Below, one piece after another: positions 1-5,160 of a stretch of 9,012 nt of DNA; positions within the stretch are counted from its first letter, which is position 1, and the number at the start of each line of letters is the position of its first letter. The DNA is from a bacterium. Its GTDB lineage: Bacteria > Verrucomicrobiota > Verrucomicrobiia > Opitutales > UBA953. The DNA is taken from the NCBI GenBank assembly GCA_009926645.1, contig RFOO01000026.1:1-9012 (forward strand), given 5' to 3'. A program made the position numbers and the translations under genes. Below the pieces are notes generated by a model. It had not been told where the DNA came from and did not search any database. It was given only the letters and a program-made list of their open reading frames with translations.

Positions 1-228
1 ACCGCTTTCCGTTCCACCAGTAAATCAACGGTTAAGAAGAACCTCATGATTTTCGTGACCGCTAATCTGGTTTCCCCTGGTGGCTCGACCCAACGCAATA
101 ACTTCCCTGGAATGCGTGCAGGTTCGACCTTCTCGAACCCCGTCATCATCTCCCCAGGTGGTGCGGTTTATCGTGAGCCAATCGAGGCGACAGAAGCTCC
201 CTCGGGTTCAACGAACTCGGGTCAGTAA
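1..228 (+). CDS. C-terminal end of a secretin-like outer-membrane protein (partial, 5' end outside window)
   Basis: Only the last 75 codons are present. The reading frame is open from base 1 and ends at TAA 226-228, so the methionine at base 46 is internal and not the start. The fragment begins with a stretch rich in Ser, Thr and Lys, followed by KKNLMIFVTANLVSPGGS. A basic segment leading into 'NL(M/L)IFVTA.LV.P.G' is what I know from the C-terminus of the secretin domain (GspD/PilQ type II/III secretion family) in Verrucomicrobiota, where it forms the last beta strands of the outer-membrane ring. The remaining 50 residues are a Gly/Ser/Pro/Asn-rich tail with two SPGG motifs and no obvious fold. 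Secretins form the outer-membrane channel of type II secretion or type IV pilus systems; which one cannot be told from this fragment. The gene is followed directly by a strong terminator, so it is the last gene of its transcript. Confidence 0.68.
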   Translation, partial: TAFRSTSKSTVKKNLMIFVTANLVSPGGSTQRNNFPGMRAGSTFSNPVIISPGGAVYREPIEATEAPSGSTNSGQ

Positions 229-249
229 ATTAGAAAATTAAGTTAAAGC

Positions 250-284
250 AAATCAGCCCACCAAAAGGTGGGCTGATTTTTTTC
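250..284 (+). terminator. Rho-independent terminator after the secretin gene
   Basis: A perfect 13-bp stem (250-262 pairing with 267-279) closes on an AAAA tetraloop and runs into a T-tract ending near base 283. The core arms are CAGCCCACC and GGTGGGCTG. It lies 21 bases after the secretin stop codon. It insulates that transcript from the exonuclease gene, which begins 35 bases further on. Confidence 0.93.
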
Positions 285-318
285 TCGAACCACGGTCGGT
301 GCGTGCAAGACTTGTTCA

Positions 319-1263
319 GTGCGATGGTTATTGATCGATGGATTTAATCTCGTCTTTCGCAGTCATTTTGCGATGGAGCGCTCCAACCTGCGCCGAAAGC
401 ACGATCAATTTCCTACTGGTGCCTTACATGGCTGGATGAAGTCGCTGCAAGATTTGCGAGATAACGAAAAGCCAGATCGAGCGGTGGTGTTCTTTGATTT
501 AGGTGGATCGGAGCGACATCTATCTGTGTTGCCAGATTACAAGGCACAACGCGATGAGACTCCTGAAGATATCGTTTTACAACTGCCTGAAATCAAACGT
601 TTGACCTCACTGCTTGGTTTTCAGGTTGTGGAGAAGCATGGGGTCGAGGCCGATGACTTGATTGCGACGGCAGTTCACCACTTATCCGCTAAAGGCGACG
701 AGTGTATTATTGTGAGTGCTGATAAAGATTTTGGACAATGTGTGGGAGGAAATGTGCTCCAACTAACACCACCTCCGACTGCCAATCCAGCTTTGGGCTG
801 GCGCAAGTTAGACGCGATGGGTGTGGAAGAGAAGTTTGGCGTACCTCCAGCGTTGATTGCCGATTATTTGGCTTTGATTGGCGACCAATCGGATAACATT
901 CCTGGAATCAAGGGCGTTGGTCCTAAGACGGCGGTAAAATGGCTAAAAGAGCATGGTAGCCTAGAGGCTATTTTAGCGGCCGCTGATCGCATCGAGCCGG
1001 CACGTTTTTCAGAGTCAATTAAGACCGAAGCTGAACGTATTAGAGCGAACTTATCTCTGGTTCGCTTTCAGACCCATTTTGGTTTCGCGGTTGATGAATT
1101 GCCCAAAGAAGATGTTTCAGCTGTCATAGATTTTCTTTCGAGCATGGAAATGCACGCTACGCTTCGGCGTTACAAAGAGAGGCATGGATTGGCCACGACT
1201 GATGAAGTGAAGCCTGTCGAACGTCGTTCGCCTCCCTCAGCAACGCAGGGAGAACTTTTTTAA
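319..1263 (+). CDS. Stand-alone 5'-3' exonuclease / flap endonuclease (Pol I N-domain type)
   Basis: This 314-residue protein matches the 5'-3' exonuclease domain of DNA polymerase I (PIN-like N-domain plus H3TH domain) without a polymerase attached. The family cuts 5' flaps and RNA primers during Okazaki-fragment maturation and repair. Visible acidic metal ligands are D7 (LLIDG), D60 (VVFFD), E110/D112/D113 (EADD), D135/D137 (SADKD) and D189/D192 (GDQSDN). The helix-hairpin-helix NIPGIKGVGPKTA lies at 193-205. The full acidic set argues against a degenerate Xni-like paralogue. The start is GTG at 319, chosen because family members begin with a short run before LLIDG; the ATG at 324 is in another frame. 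No Shine-Dalgarno sequence is visible. After the H3TH domain comes a Pro/Ser/Arg-rich tail ending QGELF, which fits the bacterial beta-clamp-binding pentapeptide. The gene is convergent with the minus-strand operon and separated from it by a shared hairpin. Confidence 0.9.
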   Translation: MRWLLIDGFNLVFRSHFAMERSNLRRKHDQFPTGALHGWMKSLQDLRDNEKPDRAVVFFDLGGSERHLSVLPDYKAQRDETPEDIVLQLPEIKRLTSLLGFQVVEKHGVEADDLIATAVHHLSAKGDECIIVSADKDFGQCVGGNVLQLTPPPTANPALGWRKLDAMGVEEKFGVPPALIADYLALIGDQSDNIPGIKGVGPKTAVKWLKEHGSLEAILAAADRIEPARFSESIKTEAERIRANLSLVRFQTHFGFAVDELPKEDVSAVIDFLSSMEMHATLRRYKERHGLATTDEVKPVERRSPPSATQGELF

Positions 1264-1265
1264 AG

Positions 1266-1292
1266 AAAAAGCCCGCCGAAATGGCGGGCCTT
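1266..1292 (-). terminator. Terminator for the minus-strand operon, possibly bidirectional
   Basis: A 7-bp GC-only stem (GCCCGCC at 1271-1277 with GGCGGGC at 1283-1289) has a 5-base loop. On the minus strand it is followed by TTTTTC, giving a standard terminator 26 bases beyond the stop codon of the last operon gene. On the plus strand the stem is followed only by CTTAACTTTA, so it would stop the exonuclease transcript less efficiently. It sits between two convergent genes. Confidence 0.85.
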
Positions 1293-1314
1293 AACTTTAG
1301 TCTAGAGTAAGACT

Positions 1315-2139
1315 TTAGTCCTTTTTTGCCTTGGCTGTTTCGGTTTTAGATTTTTCCTTATCAGGCGAACTGCCAGAGGCCTGCTGTTTGCTTTGCAGGT
1401 ATTTTTCTAGTTCTTCTTTGGTTAGAGCCACCCAGAAGTCCCCCATTAAGGGTTCAAAAATGATATTATTGGTGAAGATTCCATAGGTCTTGCCGATAAA
1501 ATCAGCGTTTGTTTTGAGAGACTCGGTTACTTTCTCAATTTCCTCTTGGATTTTCTTTTTGGCTTCGGGGTCATTCGTCGATTGCTCGGCTGCACGTAAT
1601 TGTATGAGGCTGTTTTGCTGTGCTTGCACAATTTGAACATTGCGCTCGAGCACAGGAATCTGCCCGCCAGTTACGGTTGAGAGTAGGACCATTTTGCTGT
1701 TACCGCGGGCAAAAATATCTGACTCTTTGAAGTTGGGATTTTTACGTACCTGATCAATTTGCTCGTCGGTGACAGGGGAGAGCAAATGGATGGAGGTGTT
1801 TTGTATAAAATGGGGACGAATAGCGACGTGATCGGCTTTAAACTTATAAACTTTTTCGAAGACAGCGTCTTTTTGATTAAAATCGCGAAGTTCAGTTTCG
1901 CGTGCCTTAGTCAGGGCGTCTTTTTCCGAGGCTGTCATCGCTTCTTGAATGCGTTGAGCTAGATGTAAGATGCGGTGTGCTTGTTCTACCATGATGCGAA
2001 GATCATTGGTGAATCGGGCCAAGGTATCTTGGGCTGAGATAGAAAGGTATTTATAAAATACCTTGCCATCGATTTGCATCAAGTTGGGGTCAACCTCTGT
2101 GGCCGAGGTAGAGGCGGGGGACTTAGTCTCGGTGGTCAT
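1315..2139 (-). CDS. Hypothetical protein made of two diverged ~100-residue helical repeats, no signal peptide
   Basis: I do not recognise a named family in this 274-residue protein. It is predominantly helical and charged, with a Ser/Thr/Pro-rich N-terminus (1-20) and a Lys/Glu-rich disordered C-terminus (250-274). Residues about 28-131 and 150-248 align as two copies of one unit. Each has a short hydrophobic strand-like start, a helical stretch, then K-(T/V)-Y-x-(F/I) (KVYKF at 96-100, KTYGI at 217-221), a hydrophobic strand, and a final Leu/Thr-acidic-Leu helix (SPVTDEQID; ALTKEELEKYL). The same unit occurs twice in the upstream gene, so the two genes are paralogues. The upstream protein has a clear signal peptide, but this one begins without any hydrophobic segment and looks cytoplasmic, unless it is held to the envelope by a partner. 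The ATG lies 5 bases after the upstream stop codon, which points to translational coupling. There is no good Shine-Dalgarno sequence. It is the last gene of the operon. Confidence 0.8.
   Translation of the reverse strand: MTTETKSPASTSATEVDPNLMQIDGKVFYKYLSISAQDTLARFTNDLRIMVEQAHRILHLAQRIQEAMTASEKDALTKARETELRDFNQKDAVFEKVYKFKADHVAIRPHFIQNTSIHLLSPVTDEQIDQVRKNPNFKESDIFARGNSKMVLLSTVTGGQIPVLERNVQIVQAQQNSLIQLRAAEQSTNDPEAKKKIQEEIEKVTESLKTNADFIGKTYGIFTNNIIFEPLMGDFWVALTKEELEKYLQSKQQASGSSPDKEKSKTETAKAKKD
1396..1692 (-). repeat. Repeat unit copy 4 (protein residues 150-248)
   Basis: This is the second unit of the last operon gene. It resembles copy 2 in the neighbouring gene most clearly: both carry a KKKI-x-E-x-I helix (B2 K194-I197; A2 K211-I214), a following KT-x-G element and a final Leu-(S/T)-acidic-Glu-Glu helix. 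Confidence 0.65.
1747..2058 (-). repeat. Repeat unit copy 3 (protein residues 28-131)
   Basis: This is the first unit of the last operon gene and the most diverged of the four. It retains the starting FYKYL strand, the KVYKF element and the closing TDEQIDQV helix. It needs a small insertion of about five residues before the closing helix to align with the other copies. Confidence 0.5.
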
Positions 2140-2144
2140 GGAGA

Positions 2145-2996
2145 TTATTTTTTCTCAGGGGTTGCTTCTGACTTGGAGTCTTTGGGCTGAACTTTTTCGT
2201 CTAAGCTCTTTTTCTCTTCGTCGCTAAGTAAGGTATAAAGTTTCGCTTCCGTGGTTTGAATAGTGAATTCGTTAGGCATTTCGAAGCCACGGGTTTTTTG
2301 GAATTCCTCTAAACTCTTGTTCACTTCGCTCTGCGTGTTCTTGATTGCTTCTTCGATTTTCTTTTTGTCTTCGTCTTTTGTAAACCGTGGTTGGGCATCG
2401 ATGAGTTGCTGCAGGGCGCGTTTGGTTTCTAAGACTCGACCAACTTGCATTTTAAAGGTTTCAACTTCGGCTGGGCCTTTAATGCTATCACGAATTTGGA
2501 ATTTTTTGTTTTCCCCAAGGGTAACCACGCTATCGGCTTTGAAATCTTTGGCGCTAGAGAGCTTTTTGTAATCTTCGTCTGAAAGAGCGGTCAGGACCCG
2601 AACTGCGGTGGGCACAATGATGTATTGGCGTGTCAGGTCGAAATTGTATGTTTTTGCCATCTTGCTGTTGTTCTCGGTGAGCTTGGCAAGTTGGGCCTCA
2701 AGTTGCTTTCCACGGGCCTCTTTTTCGGGTGTGGTAATCGCAATATCGGCTAATTGCTTGGTAAGTTCGGCCTGCTTGCGTTCGGCGGTAATGGCCTGGG
2801 TGTCTTTTTCAAAGGCAACAAACTCTTCGGCTGAAGTGATTAGTTTAACCAAGACAAAACGTCGCCCGTCGGCATCGAGAACTTCGACCTGAATTGATTT
2901 AGGCGCCTCACTTGTGGCAGGGGTGGCTGGTTTAGGGTCAGCCGCCTGACTCACGATGGATAGCAATGAACTGACCAACAAGAGAAGTTTCTTCAT
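2145..2996 (-). CDS. Exported hypothetical protein made of two ~100-residue helical repeats
   Basis: This is a 283-residue protein with a typical signal peptide: MKK, a Leu/Ser-rich hydrophobic core, and SQAA followed by DPK, so cleavage is expected near residue 19. There is no lipobox cysteine, so it should be soluble in the periplasm or further out. After a Pro/Ala/Thr linker (20-33), residues 47-146 and 166-265 align to each other at a constant offset of 119 residues with no gap. Matching landmarks are F47/F166, F62/F181, KT at 115-116/234-235, F119/F238, I127/I246 and LSDE at 138-141/257-260. Both units are rich in Glu, Lys, Gln and Leu and should be mainly helical, perhaps coiled coil. 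I do not recognise the domain. The C-terminus (268-283) is a Lys/Ser/Glu tail. The start codon lies 26 bases after the upstream stop codon, with no clear Shine-Dalgarno sequence. Operon position suggests an envelope role, but the function is unknown. Confidence 0.85.
   Translation of the reverse strand: MKKLLLLVSSLLSIVSQAADPKPATPATSEAPKSIQVEVLDADGRRFVLVKLITSAEEFVAFEKDTQAITAERKQAELTKQLADIAITTPEKEARGKQLEAQLAKLTENNSKMAKTYNFDLTRQYIIVPTAVRVLTALSDEDYKKLSSAKDFKADSVVTLGENKKFQIRDSIKGPAEVETFKMQVGRVLETKRALQQLIDAQPRFTKDEDKKKIEEAIKNTQSEVNKSLEEFQKTRGFEMPNEFTIQTTEAKLYTLLSDEEKKSLDEKVQPKDSKSEATPEKK
2202..2501 (-). repeat. Repeat unit copy 2 (protein residues 166-265)
   Basis: Second unit of the exported protein. 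It aligns without gaps to copy 1 at an offset of 119 residues. The match is weak in the middle (about 17 identities per 100 by hand count) and strongest at the closing segment, TLLSDEEKKSL here against TALSDEDYKKL in copy 1. Confidence 0.7.
2559..2858 (-). repeat. Repeat unit copy 1 (protein residues 47-146)
   Basis: First unit of the exported protein. Order of elements: short strand FVLVKLI, a long Glu/Lys/Gln-rich helical pair, KTYNF, a hydrophobic strand (YIIVPT), and the closing TALSDEDYKKL helix. Confidence 0.7.
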
Positions 2997-3022
2997 GGTT
3001 AGATTTAATGGGGTTTTTAAAC

Positions 3023-3820
3023 TTAGTGAATGACCTCCTTTGAGATCTCAAGCTGGGCCACTTTCCTCTGTAGACTTTCATCTGCCAGAACTGCTTGAAC
3101 CTTGGGATGAGAAATAAAATCACTTAAGTTATTGTCATTCAATAGTTTAATAACATATTCATCCTCAATTGCCGCTTTGAGAGAGGGGTGGCGACTGATT
3201 TCAGTCATTTTAGGGTTTTTCATTAACTTAGCCCGGGCTTCAGGCGATTGGGCGATAGAGCGGATGCCTTGAATGAGTCGCTGGGTTCGTTCGGGGAGAG
3301 GGGACCACTTTTTAATCCAAGCAGTGTATGGGGTCTCGGCTAAATCATTGCGCAGGGAGACAATCCAGTTCGGATGGGGTTTTTTTGTTGGCTCCCAGAG
3401 TTCGATAACCGCAGCCAAGGTAGCAGTTAGTAGAAAAAGAATCGAAAAATAAAGCATGCCCGTCCAGCAGCCCACAATGGATCCGAAGATAGGACTCTCG
3501 GCCTCTTCGCTCTTAGGAGATTTTTTCCCCAGCCACCAAATGACACCATAAAGAAAAAGTCCAGAGACACAGCCTAGAAAAAGGCTGCCGACAAAACCGC
3601 GAAGTAACCAAGGGAAAGAAGTTTCTTCGAGAATCCAAAAACCGAATTCGCGTCCATACATCCAACCTAGAAGTAAACCTGCCGTGAGTGAAAATGGACC
3701 AGCACATTGCCGAAGGGGTCCGCGTTGAAAGCCCCGCCAAGCCCCGCGAATCATTAACCAAAGAAAAAATAGCCCAGCGAGAATAAGAGTCCAGGGGGTA
3801 GAGGTAGGAAAATTATCCAT
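3023..3820 (-). CDS. CvpA-like integral membrane protein with STI1-like helical C-terminal tail
   Basis: This is a 265-residue protein with about four membrane segments (roughly 10-28, 40-57, 70-98 and 112-140). The first is followed by RGAWRGFQRGPLRQ, which fits the RG-rich loop of the CvpA/colicin V production family. The last contains a Gly-rich GSIVGCWTG stretch, also usual there. CvpA proteins are inner-membrane proteins of poorly defined role. CvpA domains are normally about 160 residues. Here an extra soluble region (about 150-265) carries a chain of short helices separated by NP or HP turns (KNPKM, RHPSL, SHPKV), resembling the STI1/DP chaperone-binding fold in pattern. That comparison is by eye and tentative. 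The ATG lies 2 bases after the stop codon of the kinase gene, so translation is probably coupled. No convincing Shine-Dalgarno sequence is visible. The family call is moderate because CvpA proteins are divergent. Confidence 0.68.
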   Translation of the reverse strand: MDNFPTSTPWTLILAGLFFLWLMIRGAWRGFQRGPLRQCAGPFSLTAGLLLGWMYGREFGFWILEETSFPWLLRGFVGSLFLGCVSGLFLYGVIWWLGKKSPKSEEAESPIFGSIVGCWTGMLYFSILFLLTATLAAVIELWEPTKKPHPNWIVSLRNDLAETPYTAWIKKWSPLPERTQRLIQGIRSIAQSPEARAKLMKNPKMTEISRHPSLKAAIEDEYVIKLLNDNNLSDFISHPKVQAVLADESLQRKVAQLEISKEVIH

Positions 3821-3822
3821 CT

Positions 3823-4920
3823 TTATGTCTCGTCAATGAGACGGCAGATTTCGGTTTTTTTCTGTTCAATTTTTTCGGTTAATTTGAATTGCACCCACGC
3901 ACGATGTAAATTCTGACCGGGCTGTTGAACTTTAAAGTAAACATCTCCCTCAAGATGATCGATCAAGAAGCGTAAGCCTAATTCTAGAGTCATGGTGTGT
4001 ATTCCGCTCCACAAGAAAGGCTTAATCGAGTTAAGATTTGTTTCGGTGGCCGAGGCCGAATAGCCCCTGTAAAAGGCTTGAAAAAGTTCGCAGTCGAAGT
4101 CGATAAGTTCGACGTCCGTGCTCTCTTCGCCCGCAGGGTTGCAGATAGAACGGGCCGCATCGCCAAAATCATGAGGGGTGAGCCCTGGCTGCACAGTATC
4201 GAGGTCAATCAGACAAACCCCTTTGCCTGTTAGAATATCAATCATGACATTCCCTAACTTTGGGTCGCCATGTGTAATGCTTGTTTTAAGTTCACCTCGC
4301 ACGTTTGCTTTTTCGAGGGTATCTAAGGAGTGCGCACGTCTTTGGATAAATTCAATCGCTTTGCGAGTGGCGAGAGACGTCTTACTTGTTTCTTCGGCTG
4401 TGGTTGAATTTAAAACGTCTTGGAATTTTTTGAGATAAGCCGAAGTGTGGTGGAAGCCAGGAAGTGTTATCTGCATCTTGCTCGTCGAGAGATTATCAAC
4501 AAGAGTGTGAAATTCTCCCAGAACGGATCCAGCCTCATGCGCATGTTCGAGGCTTTGCACCACTTCAAAAGTATGCGCGCCCTCAACAAAAGTCAGAGCT
4601 CGCCAGAGATTACCTCCTGGTTCGAGAATGTAATCTTCCCCCGTTTTAGTTTTAATGATTTCAGGAAAGCGCCAATGCGATTGCCCAACCTCGCTGAGTT
4701 GTTGGTAAAAATGTGTGTTGAGTTCACGTAGGTTGTGCATGATGCGTTCAGGCTGAGGAAAAACCTCCCGCCGAATTTCTTGAATAATAATGCGCTGCTC
4801 ATCCATCCCATCGCGAAAAACTCCTAAATACGTATGATTGATGTTTCCTGCACCAAAAGGTCGCATCGTGAGTAGCCTTCCTGGGACAGCAAACTGGGAT
4901 GCAATGAAGTCGGCACGCAT
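3823..4920 (-). CDS. Phosphotransferase of the APH fold, N-acetylhexosamine 1-kinase (NahK)-like
   Basis: This is a 365-residue soluble kinase of the aminoglycoside phosphotransferase/choline kinase superfamily. The N-lobe has FGAGNINHTY (22-31), the nucleotide-binding glycine segment, and IIIQEI (44-49). The C-lobe has the catalytic loop THGDPKLGNVMID (216-228), with D219 as catalytic base and N224 as metal ligand. The metal-binding segment LIDLDTVQPG (237-246) and DFGDAARS (251-258) follow. The combination GAGNIN / HGDPK..N / IDLDTV.PG / DFGDA.R is typical of NahK-like proteins, often mislabelled 'mucin desulfatase', which phosphorylate N-acetylglucosamine or N-acetylgalactosamine at C1. 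The substrate here is not proven: no sugar transporter or epimerase gene lies nearby. It is the first gene of a four-gene operon. An AGGGG Shine-Dalgarno sequence lies 7 bases before the ATG, the clearest ribosome site in the window, but its G run falls in a small hairpin. Confidence 0.85.
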   Translation of the reverse strand: MRADFIASQFAVPGRLLTMRPFGAGNINHTYLGVFRDGMDEQRIIIQEIRREVFPQPERIMHNLRELNTHFYQQLSEVGQSHWRFPEIIKTKTGEDYILEPGGNLWRALTFVEGAHTFEVVQSLEHAHEAGSVLGEFHTLVDNLSTSKMQITLPGFHHTSAYLKKFQDVLNSTTAEETSKTSLATRKAIEFIQRRAHSLDTLEKANVRGELKTSITHGDPKLGNVMIDILTGKGVCLIDLDTVQPGLTPHDFGDAARSICNPAGEESTDVELIDFDCELFQAFYRGYSASATETNLNSIKPFLWSGIHTMTLELGLRFLIDHLEGDVYFKVQQPGQNLHRAWVQFKLTEKIEQKKTEICRLIDET

Positions 4921-4927
4921 AAGCTAT

Positions 4928-4941
4928 CCCCTAAATTGGGG
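4928..4941 (-). promoter_or_regulatory. Shine-Dalgarno of the kinase gene inside a short hairpin
   Basis: On the minus strand the leader reads CCCC-AATTTA-GGGG, followed by ATAGCTT and the ATG. The GGGG is the ribosome-binding sequence, and the CCCC can pair with it in a 4-bp stem with a 6-base loop. Such pairing could reduce translation of the first operon gene. The stem is short, so the effect is speculative. Confidence 0.35.
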
Positions 4942-4954
4942 TCGATTTTTGAGG

Positions 4955-4979
4955 TGGCGAGGGGATTTCTGCCTCGCCA
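4955..4979. promoter_or_regulatory. 8-bp inverted repeat between the kinase operon and tRNA-Thr
   Basis: TGGCGAGG (4955-4962) and CCTCGCCA (4972-4979) form a perfect 8-bp dyad with a 9-base loop, lying in the divergent intergenic region about 35 bases upstream of the kinase start. Neither strand has a T-run directly after the stem, so it is not a convincing terminator. It may be an operator or a leader hairpin of the minus-strand operon. The rest of the 108-base intergenic region shows AT-rich stretches, but I cannot assign a promoter with confidence. Confidence 0.4.
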
Positions 4980-5028
4980 AGGCTTGATTTTAATTTTTCG
5001 GAGCTCATGGTTTTTAGTCCCTTGCGAC

Positions 5029-5104
5029 GCCACCTTAGCTCAGCTGGTAGAGCATCTCATTCGTAATGAGAATGTCGCCGGTTCAAATCCGGCAGGTGGC
5101 TCCA
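5029..5104 (+). tRNA. tRNA-Thr, anticodon CGT
   Basis: A full cloverleaf is present. The 7-bp acceptor pairs 5029-5035 (GCCACCT) with 5094-5100 (AGGTGGC). The anticodon stem TCTCA/TGAGA (5055-5059 and 5067-5071) encloses loop TTCGTAA, with the anticodon CGT at 5062-5064. The T arm contains GTTCAAATC. The discriminator base is T5101, followed by an encoded CCA (5102-5104). The anticodon CGT reads ACG and identifies threonine. A long open frame runs through it, giving the peptide LAQLVEHLIRN, a well-known artefact of translated tRNA genes. Confidence 0.97.
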
Positions 5105-5160
5105 TCGCAGAGGAAAGTTGCCCCTTTATTTGCCTATCTACCTTAAACTGTCTTCTTCAA

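Noticed and set aside
2263..2892. Plus-strand open frames opposite the exported repeat protein
   Set aside because: They are antisense shadows with skewed Ser/Leu/Phe composition. The minus-strand gene has a signal peptide, repeats and operon context.
3997..4731. Plus-strand open frames opposite the kinase
   Set aside because: These are shadows of a gene with clear kinase motifs on the minus strand, and they overlap each other in several frames.
4984..5018. Possible promoter for tRNA-Thr (TTGATT and a weak -10)
   Set aside because: The -35-like TTGATT is reasonable, but candidate -10 boxes at suitable spacing match only about three of six positions.
4936..5160. N-terminal extension of folE2 through tRNA-Thr
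   Set aside because: The open frame crosses the tRNA gene and gives the familiar translated-tRNA peptide. FolE2 proteins start near ATG 5161, and the extra residues match nothing in the family.
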